Below are positions 1 to 11,446 of a stretch of 64,000 bases of DNA, in pieces. The notes beneath the pieces were generated by a model. The model was not told where the DNA came from. It did no database searches and saw only the letters and a list, made by a program, of their open reading frames with translations. Source of the stretch: Incurvaria masculella (Eukaryota; Arthropoda; Insecta; Lepidoptera; Incurvariidae); contig OX335651.1 in the NCBI GenBank assembly GCA_946894095.1, positions 15,212,501 through 15,276,500 of the forward strand, in the 5' to 3' direction. How positions within the stretch are numbered: position 1 is the first letter of the stretch; each line of letters opens with the position of its first letter. The position numbers were made by a program, and so were the translations under genes.

Positions 1-421
1 TTGGCATTGTAAAATTCTGTTTGGTTTCTAAGTTATAAGATCCGAAAGTTCTATTTTTTCGCGCGTTTTATGCAATAACTTTGGAGATGGATTACGCAAT
101 GATTAAGTAAGAACATCTTAAAAAGATTAGTCATCAGACATAGCTTATTTAATCAAGATTTATAATCTATTTGGTTTTTGTTACGTTTTTGACTACAGCG
201 GCCGTGGTTTACTTTTAGCTATAAGTCGTTTTGTAATTAAAATTTTCGTAAATCTTACTAAATCATACACTATGCACATTGTCTTTTTTGTGGACATGTT
301 GCATCCTCCTCATCACGGAGCCTGTTTTTTTCTTTGAAACAGAGAAGGTCCCAGAGCGTAACAGCATGGTTTTGTACCGTGCCCGCGAATGAGTTAGTCC
401 CGCCGGGTTGGGCCACCTTAA
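1..421 (+). mobile_element. TTAA-flanked MITE, 3' part
   Basis: This is the 3' portion of the element seen whole at 8260-8809. It ends in GGGTTGGGCCACC followed by TTAA at 418-421. The 5' part lies upstream of the window. Related fragments sit at 20355-20534, 45380-45640 and 61115-61580. It has no coding capacity. Confidence 0.75.
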
Positions 422-499
422 GGTGTTATTCGAAACAATGTTCTTTGAAAATGCATAAATTTTAATTTTAGCTTAAAGAAGTCCTATCGAGTATACACC

Positions 500-900
500 T
501 CGTGGTGCATGTAGGGGTTAGATATAGGACTTGCCTTTCTTGCAAGAGATGTTAGGTTCAAATCTTCGCCACGGTCATGCACCACTTTATCTATCTTTCT
601 GAGATGGATAAGAGCATTTCTTTAGGAATGCGAGCTGTACCATGGTTCGGAACCCACGTAAAACTTCCCCTTCCTCTACTAGGTAGTAAAGTTAAGCCCA
701 CCCGGGTTGGTACCACCGCACTGGATGCAATTGTAGTTGAAGCGGCAATGAAACAATTTCCGTGTTTTCCATCCAGTTCAGTGTAGCCGTGCTCATAAAG
801 AGAAGGTCCTGGCATGGCACCTAATTCCTTTGGGAATGTGGTGTATTGGGCTTGGTGTATAGTTGTGTGGTATTACCCATTCATGTTAGGATGCATAAAA
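500..900 (+). mobile_element. tRNA-headed SINE
   Basis: The family body is recognised by CATGGTTCGGAACCCA, CCCGGGTTGGTACCA, a GTTTTCCATCCAGTTCA block, GGTCCTGGCATGGCACC and a GTGTGGTATTA...CATGT 3' end. The head here (510-575) contains GGTTCAAATCTTCGCC, a degenerate B-box, so it is tRNA-like. The small open frames on both strands over this block are shadows of the SINE. Confidence 0.85.
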
Positions 901-2760
901 TTATAATAATACTCATCGCTACTAACGGTAATCGTTCCTACTTACTCCCCTCTAATATTATAAAAGCGAAAGTGTGTTTGTCAGTTCCTTCCGCAGCAGC
1001 GCAACGGACAACGATGATTAGTGTTATTACATTATAAAAATTACATAAAAAACTTTTCAAAATTATCCCAAGCAGACACATGTAACTCTGCTAGTTTAAA
1101 TATCAGTGTAAACAACGCTCTTTTCATCATGCGTCGGTTTAAAATCGCTACAAAATCATAGTCGTCTAGTCAGTTCAATTGAAGTAATCTGTGGGCCTCT
1201 TTTTTGATCATCAGAGAGAGACCTTAAAATAATGCATTTAGCAAAGTTTTAGCATTGCAACCCGATCGAGGCCATCTCCAGATCTATGTTATCTAGTGTA
1301 GCATCAAGTTGAGAAACAATGTGAACATTACCATCTATGTAGCGCTGCCACAGAAAGAGTCGGTAATTAACCTCGAAACAATGTACTTGCTTTTAGTTGC
1401 AAAACTCAACCACGATCACGGATCATGAAGTAAGTGGTAATCGGTTTATTATGACTGTATAGTATCACGATACAGTTTAATGTCTTCTTAATAAGTTTAG
1501 CATTTAATTGGTTATTTTTATCGAAAAGTAACCAAGTCAGACGTAGTTACTAGATTATGGTTATTCGGCTGTTCAGGTACATTATCCTCATTTCCCTCCT
1601 CGGACGAAGAATAAGCTTCCAAGCAAAACTTACGATTGCCATTACAGTGGCCATCACGTCGACATCATAACACTCACATAGGACTGCTTCATACATTCTA
1701 CCGATAGGCTTATTTTCTGTACTAGTTGCGGTACCCGGCTGCGCTCGGGTTAATGTCGGCTAAATTATTTCATGGATAAAAAGTCGCCCACATGGCTGGT
1801 CCAAAATAGGGTCAAACTGGTCCCGGACAATGTATCCATCTACCAAATTCAATCAAGAATCATTTGAGCCACAATAGCATGATTTAATGAGAAACATCCA
1901 ATAATTCTCATTTAGAGCTTCGTTGACATTTGGTGGCTATTTAAAAAAAAGCATTTGCCGCCAGAACCTTTCTGCCCTTTAACTGCTACATTGCTTGCCT
2001 AGTAAGTAAGTAACGTGTAACGTAGGTAAGTTTTGCGTGGACTCCAATCCACAGCCAGCCTCAATATCAAAAACGGTAACCCATCCGGAACCTGACTGCT
2101 CCCAGAGATGCTATACGTTGATAAAATATGATATTATGTCTGCCTATGCATGTAAATCGGGTAAGTGGTTCGCAAGTTATAAGAATTTAACACTCACTAC
2201 TCACCCCTCTGGTAATGAAGCGTTAAATTATGTAACCTATAAGTTTTGATTAGAATCAGGCTAGACGTAGATACAATCCGCATATAAATCGAGTAATTAG
2301 TTCTCAAGTAATAAGTATTTCATTCCATTGATCGCACCTCTGGCGATTTAGCGTGATGCCAAGTAGTCCTACATTTGCGGGAAAAACCAACCCGTACTTC
2401 GGTACGATTAGTAGAAGTGAGCGCCGCCGCCCTCCCGCCGAGGCGTGCAGAGCATTGCAGTATGTATGACAGCCACATCTTAGCGTACGCGGAACTGAAT
2501 TCTTTTTAGCCTATCCTTCCCGGGTAGTTAAATGTACGTGTACTAAGTTTTATCTAATTCGGATAATTGGTTTAAGAGTTATGAAGGAACATACACGCTT
2601 ACATATATACATACATACATACAGAACTGATTTCTAAAAATCGTCAATTTAGTTTTAGTATCGTACCTAAAGTCTACAAACGAAGTATCTTAGAAAACAA
2701 AGCAACTTACTTAATGAACACCCCTTACAGATTTATTATTATTAGTATATATATATATAT
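901..2760. other. AT-rich stretch, no gene seen
   Basis: It holds a repeat-like word set near 950-1015 (GCGAAAGTGTGTTTGTCAG ... GCAACGGACAACG), the tandem repeat at 2149, and short frames under 75 codons with no features of real genes. Repeated at 9289-11148. Confidence 0.5.
2149..2345. repeat. Diverged two-unit tandem repeat (~131 bp)
   Basis: CATGTAAATCGGGTAAGTGG...CCTCTGGTAATGAAGCG recurs 131 bp later as CATATAAATCGAGTAATTAG...CCTCTGGCGATTTAGCG. It is an old duplication with many substitutions. It recurs at 10537-10733 in copy 2. Confidence 0.6.
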
Positions 2761-3058
2761 GTTACGGTTAAAGCCCGATGTTGGTTAAAGTCCGACATCT
2801 TTTTTTCCTTCAAGGTAACTAAGATTTTGAAGATATTATTGTGTCGAGGGCCGTATTTAGCGTTTATGGTAAGAAAAAATACCTGAACAATTTTTTTTAC
2901 GAAATTTTTCATACATAAAATAAAAAAATAAAAAGTTTTTTTTTTCTTGACATCAACTCTTAATTGGTGTACTCAACATGGATATAAGCGCAGAAATCCA
3001 AAAAACTTCAAGGAAAAAAACATTTTGGACTTTAACCAACATCGAGCGTTAACCGTAA
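2761..3058. mobile_element. MITE with ~38-bp inverted ends
   Basis: The left end GTTACGGTTAAAGCCCGATG and the reverse complement of the right end (ATTACGGTTAACGCTCGATG) pair over about 38 bases with few mismatches and share TTGGTTAAAGTCC. The flanks are TA-rich (an (AT)n run on the left), consistent with TA target sites, so a mariner-type origin is possible. It is AT-rich and non-coding. Confidence 0.8.
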
Positions 3059-3304
3059 TATATTCTAATCATATGAACACCAGACTGCCTAAATTTCAAA
3101 CGCAGCACTCGTAATCGTACAGCATGCATAAAAATACATACTTCTGTAGATGAAGGGAATTAAGTATGCCGTGATCGTACGTAACATCGTACATAAGGCG
3201 CTATGTCATCTCTGCGTACGCCTCGGGGGAAATGACGTATGTATGTATGAATCTATTGTGTTTCTCAAAGTATAAGCAAACGGCAGACAGAAAAACAATG
3301 GACA

Positions 3305-3360
3305 ATTAATGAACTTCTTAAAATTTTCAAATCTTAAATTGTATGTGATGCACGACAGAC
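3305..3360 (+). repeat. Short dispersed repeat, TTCTTAAAATTTTC type
   Basis: CTTCTTAAAATTTTCAAATC followed by TGTGATGCACGACAG recurs at 17970-18020 as TTTCTTAAAATTTTCAAATC ... TGTGACTTCACGACAG, and at 11693 in the duplicate. The overlapping 91-codon frame at 3309-3584 has no support as a gene. Confidence 0.45.
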
Positions 3361-4402
3361 TGAACGGTCTGAAAATTAAAGAATTTACGTTTATCAAAAG
3401 ACGGATAGTTATTCCCGAAAGATTATATCTCCTATTTTACTATTATGTTACTGTGATTTTAATAAGCAGCGGCGTGAATAAATTCGTCAAACCGATTATC
3501 AGACCACTGGTTTTCCGTTTAAATCTCTTCCTTACTAGTTACGTGGCTCCTTTTGAATTAAGTATATTCAACTGTAATATTTGAAATCCCAAAAAATGTT
3601 ATCGTTCGGCTGATTGGAACCGAGTGTTTTCAGCATTTATTGCCGTAGCAATTACCTTTTTATACCAAAACATTCAGAACTAAAAGACGATTACTTATTC
3701 TGAGTTAAAAGCTTTCAGCGACTGGCAAGCGTTAACCGGGTAGTATTTTTTATTAATAAAAATAACACTCGGAGTATGGGTGATCGTTTCAGAATTGCAT
3801 ATCGAGGCAAATTGTGTGAGGTAAAGTAGGAAATAATTTCGTTCTTGCAAAGTAACTACATTTTGGTATTTTTCCTATTTGAACCTGTCTAAGCGCTCTA
3901 CTGGCACAGATGGCTCCTTGAACCCGATTGCCGTGAATCATCGACGACCCCGATGTCGAGATTTCCAGAATTAAGAGGCCCCCCAACTCTAAAGTAAATG
4001 GAGAATGCACTCAGAGTTGCATAACTCTATTAGTTGTTCCTAGTCAGAGTTTGAGTTTGAAATATATTTTCTGCCATTATGTGACTACCGCGACGCTGTT
4101 TGCGCTAGTCTATGCGTGGAGAAATCTGTACATGTGCGCAAACATAAATATTGTCTAACGTAGATAAAAAAGGGAATGTGATAGTTCTCAAGCCCATGGG
4201 CATCGCCCGGCACCTATTTAAGGACCTGGCTTAAGCCATCTGTCACGCTCATAACTTATGGTCGCGCTTAACATATATAAATAGTGTTAAGAATTCTTTC
4301 GAATTCTCCCTCAGTTAAATATCGTATTATACAGTAGGTATACCATAAAATGAATTCACACTGAAATGTTCACGTTTTTTGGGTCAATGGTTCTAGCGAT
4401 TA
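3361..4402. other. AT-rich stretch, no gene seen
   Basis: Only short, unrecognised open frames (for example a 73-codon minus frame at 3789-4010). Repeated at 11749-12790. Confidence 0.5.
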
Positions 4403-4565
4403 CGGGCCGAGTGCATGAAAGCACAAAAAATCAAAATCAACGTCAAATTATGATCAAACACGTTACTTTGTGTGAACAGTATGGAAGGAACTCTATGCGG
4501 ATCACTAAAAGTGACGTGTTTGAACATTGATTAACTCGGCCGTCTCTTCGTGCAACTGGGGCTAA
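4403..4565. mobile_element. GGGCCGAGTGCA MITE
   Basis: The ends GGGCCGAGTGCATGAAA and TTCGTGCAACTGGGGCT are imperfect inverted repeats. Internal landmarks are AAAATCAACGTCAA and CACTAAAAGTGACGTGTTTG. Four copies exist in this window, two of them through the tandem duplication. Confidence 0.75.
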
Positions 4566-5285
4566 GTGTGTGATCGGAAAATAGTTTATTTTAGCCTCTT
4601 TTCTCTCCTATTATGTACTCCTGTTAAGTGTTCTCATTTAATAGGAAGCCACTTTGTAAATTTGTCATTTCTAGGTTCTATGGTTCTTGAGATTATGTGA
4701 GGTCGATTTATTTTTGCTATCACAGATGCCCGAGTGCAAGATGTAAGAGATTGGTGGTCTGCTTTTTCTCGTCGTCGGCATTTTGGTAAACCGCGTTAAA
4801 ACATACAGTCCCGGACAGTCTAAACAAGTGGTCAAGTCAATAAGGTTTCTTTGCACAAAACGGCTCACGTTTAAGTTTATTCCGATTTCATCTTTCATTA
4901 CACTGCGATTTTATAGCGAAAATCAACAGCCGCAGGAAACCTTGGAATGGATTACTGACTCGGTACATCGCAGGATGGATCACTGAAATAGCCATGTAGA
5001 CGCTACAAAATTCCACGAAACGTTTTGCAGGGTGTTAACTAACATTATCCCGGCATACCACCTAATTCTGCTGTTATGGAAAAAAATCTTAATGTTTTTG
5101 TTTTGGGTTGATATCAGAAAGGTGCCACACCCACCGTAATCCATGTCTAGTTACATACAATAAATCTGCCATTATTACTTTCGAATTTTATGAATGTATT
5201 GTTTTCGCTGCCGTTTGACACGGTTCCGATTTTTTTCAGAAAAGAATAACAACATATATACCAAATATCAAGTGAATTGAAACCC

Positions 5286-5641
5286 TGAGCCGGTAGTCTA
5301 AGTTGTCACCTAAATTGGCGTTACGGCAAACCGATCGACTGGCGTTTTCAAATGTATGGAGAAATTGAAGAGCGCGCGCAGCGGGCGTTAAGCGAACTAA
5401 CATTTGCGAGTTTGAGCTTGATTTGACAGCTTACTCAACGTTGCCGTAAATACGTCGACGTTGCCGTTTACGTCCACTCCGCGTTTTCATACAAATCGGA
5501 AGTCCGCGTTTGACTTTGACAGCTTGAAGAAGTAAAACAACAGAATATCTAGTAAAAACTTGTATGGAGTTTGGAGAAAACGCCAGTCGATCGGTTTGCC
5601 GTAAACGCCAATTTCGGTGAGAACTCAGACTGCCCACTCTG
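5286..5641. mobile_element. CAGAGTGG-type foldback MITE, nested
   Basis: Long inverted ends centre on CACC(T/G)AAATTGGCGTT.ACGGCAAACCGATCGACTGGCG on both sides. The outer right end is GACTGCCCACTCTG and the left outer end is decayed. It sits inside a remnant of another foldback: AATATCAAGTGAATTG at about 5267 and TTCTGATGATTACGGG at 5713 match the element at 60086-60454. The 86-codon minus frame here is an artefact of the MITE. Confidence 0.8.
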
Positions 5642-6179
5642 GTTTTAAAATGATTAGCATACATTGGTGGATACATACATGGTGCATACATGGATACATG
5701 GTGAGCATCATTTTCTGATGATTACGGGTCCACCTTCAGAAATCAATAGCGATGAAGTTAAGTGGTTAGAAAACCTTCACTAATTTGATTGCTAAGAACC
5801 TCTAATTTTATAAATTGTATCAGTTTCAATTATGTTTTGTGGAACTGGAAATGGATGGCTAAAGGCTGTTTCTCATGGAAAACATGAACAATTTTCATTA
5901 CTAATTTATATTTTACAAAAATAACCAAAGTTAATTCATATATTATGTATGCACTCCGTTTCTTCTACGAATTACCCTTCGGAACCGATCCATTTCCGGG
6001 CCCACATGTCGGTATCTTCTTCTATCTTGCGGACCAAATAATTTATTTTGCTGACCACACATAAATATTTAGCTAACCATCATTGCTAATCGTTTCAAAA
6101 ATTACACGATTATGTGAATGTATTTTCCTGGTTGTTTCGCTGATAGAAATATCCGTGCAGTGCCTTCACAAATTATTCG

Positions 6180-6380
6180 AATATTTGCACTGGCCGGCTG
6201 TCCGGCCGCCCGCTAATGGTTCGGGCTCACAATTTACCGAGCGTTTGCAAACAAATTAATCGTCCGTACGTGCCCCGCGGGCACACGGCGGTTATTCAGC
6301 GGAATTAGGTTAGCTTCAGGTAAAAATAGGTCGAGCGCTTTCGAGCTCTGTGCACTTACGCAGCGTCTTTGCCAACTGCC
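6180..6380. promoter_or_regulatory. GC-rich unique block with homeobox- and forkhead-like words
   Basis: GGCCGGCTGTCCGGCC and GTGCCCCGCGGGCAC are short palindromes. Between them GCGTTTGCAAACAAATTAAT combines a forkhead-like and a homeodomain-like word. It has no open frame or repeat match, and could be an enhancer. It is present again at 14568-14768. Confidence 0.25.
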
Positions 6381-6499
6381 GTTCCAAACTATGTCCATAT
6401 TATTGGAGTACAAATATCGGTTCTAACTAACTTATTAGGTGTGAATCTCCAAATTAAAAAATCACGGGAATTATAATAGTATCCTTCGTTCTAGTTAAT

Positions 6500-6602
6500 A
6501 CCACCCAGTTAGTACCATCGAATTGAATAAACGATGGTTGAAGTGATAATGAAAATTGTCCGTGTATTAACCTTTTAATTTAAGGAAGGCCATGGCATGT
6601 CA
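6500..6602 (+). mobile_element. SINE fragment
   Basis: A degraded middle-to-3' piece: ACCACCCAGTTAGTACCATC, GGTTGAAGTGATAATGAAAA, TTGTCCGTGT and AAGGCCATGGCATG align with the SINE body. The head and tail are missing. Confidence 0.6.
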
Positions 6603-6944
6603 AAATACATTTTTTAATAAATAATTACACATTTTTGTATTATTTTTTTATTGTTACTTACGATTAACTACTGAATTCCTACTTGCTAACTTATTGCAAA
6701 TCTTCGACCGCCATATTGTGTAGCAAGTCTCTCATAAATTATTAAATTTATCACAAATTCTTCATAAAGTCATAGATAAATTGATTGCTGAGCATGTTCA
6801 AACTTTTCTCTAGCTATTTTGAGTTAGGATAAAAATGGAATTAAAAAAAGTGTATCGTTGACCACCATTATGTACTTTTTGTAAGTTCCCCCCCTCCCCT
6901 CGATATTATTTAAGAACATCCCAAATAATAATCACCCATATACA

Positions 6945-7265
6945 TTCGGACCGGCTCCTAACTCAGTACTGCGGGGACTTGCATGCCATGGGTTGGATTC
7001 CCGCCCTGTTCATGCACCATTTTCTTTCTCGTTCTGTGTTGTACAAGTGCGAATGCGAGCTTTTCCATGGTTCGGAATCCATGAAAAACTTGGGGACCTT
7101 AAGTTCCGCTTCTAGGTGGCTTACACCGCCTGGGTTGGTATTATCGCATTAGATGAAAAGATAGTCGAAGGGGCAACGAAAAATTGTCCCTGTCCGTGTT
7201 TTCTATCCAGTCCAATATGGCATGTTTATAAATGGAAGGTCCTGGCATGGCACCTTATTTCTTTG
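6945..7265 (+). mobile_element. tRNA-headed SINE, 3' truncated
   Basis: The head GGCTCCTAACTCAGTACTG...GGGTTGGATTCCCGCC shows A- and B-box-like blocks. The body carries CATGGTTCGGAATCCATG, CCTGGGTTGGTATTATCGC and GGTCCTGGCATGGCACC, then stops at TTCTTTGCGAATCG without the usual 3' end. Confidence 0.8.
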
Positions 7266-7736
7266 CGAATCGTCGAAAAGTACTCAAAATTTGGACAGTT
7301 TTCGTTTCATTTGTAAAATTTTATTATTATTTTGGTCGCTACTAGAAATAGCTCACTTAAATGTCAGCTCGAGTAGAGTTCAAGACATTTCAGATTCAAA
7401 GGTTATAAATGAGCGAAAGACAAAAGCCTTCGTAAACATTAAAACAATGACCGTCTCGGATTGGTGACTCCTCTTTGCAAATCAACTAAGTTCCTTTCCT
7501 TTTGTGCTGGTAGAGATTTTATTCGGATTATTTCGGAGCCGTTTTGTAATTTTTTGTTATTATACGTACGTGTATTCTGCTTGAGTCTTGAAGTAAAGAA
7601 AGTCGAGTGAAGGATGTGTCAATAGTCATTGTTAAAAATTTACAAATTCAATGTGTCCAAACCAGGACACTAAAGTTTCATAAGACATTTTTATTTTTAA
7701 TAAGGTATTTTAAATGATAATATTTTTATGTTTCTG

Positions 7737-7876
7737 GACATGGAGGTCTAATACCACACCCACCGTCATGATATTAGCCCATTCCCGAAGGAATTGGGGG
7801 CCATGCCAGGAACTTCCCTTCATGAGCACGGCAACATTCAACTGGATCGGAAACACGGATCATTTTTCATTTCCAA
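7737..7876 (-). mobile_element. SINE cut by the duplication junction
   Basis: A minus-strand SINE 3' half (GACATGGAGGTCTAATACCA, GGGGGCCATGCCAGGAA, CATTCAACTGGATCGGAAAC) stops exactly at 7876, where the tandem unit restarts with AATAAAAAAATG. The matching SINE at 16125 continues past this point. Confidence 0.85.
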
Positions 7877-8259
7877 AATAAAAAAATGATTTACAACAAG
7901 GCATTTAACACTCACATTAATTACCTCTATAATTAAGATTTATAAATAATTTATGATCTAATTATTTAAATTATTAGGCCATTTAATGACTAAAGTAATT
8001 CCTTCGGCTTTAACTTGATAAAAAAAATAAGCGAGCCTACGAATATATTTTATAGATGTCGCGTTGAGCGCATTGCGAATTCTAATTCGCTGGGAAGGTC
8101 ACATCGCAGCGATCAATCTGCTAATGTATGTATCGCAACTCTTCCGTTCAAATGCTACCATCTCCACTAATCGATATGACTTTGTAGTTAATCATTTCAA
8201 TGTGAGATATTTAATGCAGAAAATATCTTATCTTCTTTCCGTTTGTCTATTGGCAATCT

Positions 8260-8809
8260 TTAAGGTGGCCCATCCCGCTCAACTCCCCATACAAACGGGG
8301 AAAGAAAATCACGCCCATATTTCTTATCAGAGATCTAAAATTTTGCTCGAAATAGCTTTATTTGGTCGAACTAGATGTCTGATGACCGTTGGCATTGTAA
8401 AATTCTGTTTGGTTTCTAAGTTATAAGATCCGAAAGTTCTATTTTTTCGCGCGTTTTATGCAATAACTTTGGAGATGGATTACGCAATGATTAAGTAAGA
8501 ACATCTTAAAAAGATTAGTCATCAGACATAGCTTATTTAATCAAGATTTATAATCTATTTGGTTTTTGTTACGTTTTTGACTACAGCGGCCGTGGTTTAC
8601 TTTTAGCTATAAGTCGTTTTGTAATTAAAATTTTCGTAAATCTTACTAAATCATACACTATGCACATTGTCTTTTTTGTGGACATGTTGCATCCTCCTCA
8701 TCACGGAGCCTGTTTTTTTCTTTGAAACAGAGAAGGTCCCAGAGCGTAACAGCATGGTTTTGTACCGTGCCCGCGAATGAGTTAGTCCCGCCGGGTTGGG
8801 CCACCTTAA
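8260..8809 (+). mobile_element. TTAA-flanked MITE, complete
   Basis: This 550-bp non-coding element begins TTAAGGTGGCCCATCCC and ends GGGTTGGGCCACCTTAA, giving imperfect inverted ends of about 17 bases that include TTAA on both sides. TTAA ends suggest mobilisation by a piggyBac-like transposase, but the usual CCC start after TTAA is not seen, so that assignment is inference. Only this copy has both ends. The 120-codon open frame over 8064-8426 crosses its left edge and is judged spurious. Confidence 0.75.
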
Positions 8810-8887
8810 GGTGTTATTCGAAACAATGTTCTTTGAAAATGCATAAATTTTAATTTTAGCTTAAAGAAGTCCTATCGAGTATACACC

Positions 8888-9288
8888 TCGTGGTGCATGT
8901 AGGGGTTAGATATAGGACTTGCCTTTCTTGCAAGAGATGTTAGGTTCAAATCTTCGCCACGGTCATGCACCACTTTATCTATCTTTCTGAGATGGATAAG
9001 AGCATTTCTTTAGGAATGCGAGCTGTACCATGGTTCGGAACCCACGTAAAACTTCCCCTTCCTCTACTAGGTAGTAAAGTTAAGCCCACCCGGGTTGGTA
9101 CCACCGCACTGGATGCAATTGTAGTTGAAGCGGCAATGAAACAATTTCCGTGTTTTCCATCCAGTTCAGTGTAGCCGTGCTCATAAAGAGAAGGTCCTGG
9201 CATGGCACCTAATTCCTTTGGGAATGTGGTGTATTGGGCTTGGTGTATAGTTGTGTGGTATTACCCATCCATGTTAGGATGCATAAAA
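8888..9288 (+). mobile_element. tRNA-headed SINE (copy of 500-900)
   Basis: This is the duplicate of the SINE at 500-900. It carries the only copy-to-copy difference found, a C at 9269 against T at 881, in the ATTACCCAT(C/T)CATG stretch near the 3' end. Confidence 0.85.
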
Positions 9289-11148
9289 TTATAATAATAC
9301 TCATCGCTACTAACGGTAATCGTTCCTACTTACTCCCCTCTAATATTATAAAAGCGAAAGTGTGTTTGTCAGTTCCTTCCGCAGCAGCGCAACGGACAAC
9401 GATGATTAGTGTTATTACATTATAAAAATTACATAAAAAACTTTTCAAAATTATCCCAAGCAGACACATGTAACTCTGCTAGTTTAAATATCAGTGTAAA
9501 CAACGCTCTTTTCATCATGCGTCGGTTTAAAATCGCTACAAAATCATAGTCGTCTAGTCAGTTCAATTGAAGTAATCTGTGGGCCTCTTTTTTGATCATC
9601 AGAGAGAGACCTTAAAATAATGCATTTAGCAAAGTTTTAGCATTGCAACCCGATCGAGGCCATCTCCAGATCTATGTTATCTAGTGTAGCATCAAGTTGA
9701 GAAACAATGTGAACATTACCATCTATGTAGCGCTGCCACAGAAAGAGTCGGTAATTAACCTCGAAACAATGTACTTGCTTTTAGTTGCAAAACTCAACCA
9801 CGATCACGGATCATGAAGTAAGTGGTAATCGGTTTATTATGACTGTATAGTATCACGATACAGTTTAATGTCTTCTTAATAAGTTTAGCATTTAATTGGT
9901 TATTTTTATCGAAAAGTAACCAAGTCAGACGTAGTTACTAGATTATGGTTATTCGGCTGTTCAGGTACATTATCCTCATTTCCCTCCTCGGACGAAGAAT
10001 AAGCTTCCAAGCAAAACTTACGATTGCCATTACAGTGGCCATCACGTCGACATCATAACACTCACATAGGACTGCTTCATACATTCTACCGATAGGCTTA
10101 TTTTCTGTACTAGTTGCGGTACCCGGCTGCGCTCGGGTTAATGTCGGCTAAATTATTTCATGGATAAAAAGTCGCCCACATGGCTGGTCCAAAATAGGGT
10201 CAAACTGGTCCCGGACAATGTATCCATCTACCAAATTCAATCAAGAATCATTTGAGCCACAATAGCATGATTTAATGAGAAACATCCAATAATTCTCATT
10301 TAGAGCTTCGTTGACATTTGGTGGCTATTTAAAAAAAAGCATTTGCCGCCAGAACCTTTCTGCCCTTTAACTGCTACATTGCTTGCCTAGTAAGTAAGTA
10401 ACGTGTAACGTAGGTAAGTTTTGCGTGGACTCCAATCCACAGCCAGCCTCAATATCAAAAACGGTAACCCATCCGGAACCTGACTGCTCCCAGAGATGCT
10501 ATACGTTGATAAAATATGATATTATGTCTGCCTATGCATGTAAATCGGGTAAGTGGTTCGCAAGTTATAAGAATTTAACACTCACTACTCACCCCTCTGG
10601 TAATGAAGCGTTAAATTATGTAACCTATAAGTTTTGATTAGAATCAGGCTAGACGTAGATACAATCCGCATATAAATCGAGTAATTAGTTCTCAAGTAAT
10701 AAGTATTTCATTCCATTGATCGCACCTCTGGCGATTTAGCGTGATGCCAAGTAGTCCTACATTTGCGGGAAAAACCAACCCGTACTTCGGTACGATTAGT
10801 AGAAGTGAGCGCCGCCGCCCTCCCGCCGAGGCGTGCAGAGCATTGCAGTATGTATGACAGCCACATCTTAGCGTACGCGGAACTGAATTCTTTTTAGCCT
10901 ATCCTTCCCGGGTAGTTAAATGTACGTGTACTAAGTTTTATCTAATTCGGATAATTGGTTTAAGAGTTATGAAGGAACATACACGCTTACATATATACAT
11001 ACATACATACAGAACTGATTTCTAAAAATCGTCAATTTAGTTTTAGTATCGTACCTAAAGTCTACAAACGAAGTATCTTAGAAAACAAAGCAACTTACTT
11101 AATGAACACCCCTTACAGATTTATTATTATTAGTATATATATATATAT

Positions 11149-11446
11149 GTTACGGTTAAAGCCCGATGTTGGTTAAAGTCCGACATCTTTTTTTCCTTCA
11201 AGGTAACTAAGATTTTGAAGATATTATTGTGTCGAGGGCCGTATTTAGCGTTTATGGTAAGAAAAAATACCTGAACAATTTTTTTTACGAAATTTTTCAT
11301 ACATAAAATAAAAAAATAAAAAGTTTTTTTTTTCTTGACATCAACTCTTAATTGGTGTACTCAACATGGATATAAGCGCAGAAATCCAAAAAACTTCAAG
11401 GAAAAAAACATTTTGGACTTTAACCAACATCGAGCGTTAACCGTAA
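11149..11446. mobile_element. MITE (copy of 2761-3058)
   Basis: Partner of 2761-3058 in the second duplication copy, with the same inverted ends. Confidence 0.8.

Larger units (their letters stand above)
1..7876. repeat. Tandem duplication, copy 1 (5' part outside window)
   Basis: Every base I compared from 1 to 7876 recurs at +8388, and features across the whole block keep that exact offset, so there is no net insertion or deletion. One substitution was found (T at 881, C at 9269). The copies part after 7876/16264: copy 1 runs into AATAAAAAAATG while copy 2 continues a SINE. The simplest reading is a unit of 8388 bp whose junction lies at 7876|7877, with the first 512 bp of copy 1 upstream of the window. 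It contains no recognisable gene. Near-identity means either a very recent event or an assembly duplicate of two haplotypes. Confidence 0.95.

Noticed and set aside
577..815. Overlapping small frames on both strands, repeated at 8965-9203
   Set aside because: They lie entirely in SINE sequence; similar frames appear wherever the SINE is well preserved.
8064..8426. 120-codon open frame on the + strand
   Set aside because: It crosses into the TTAA-flanked MITE, has no domain or compositional signal, and no splice or promoter context.
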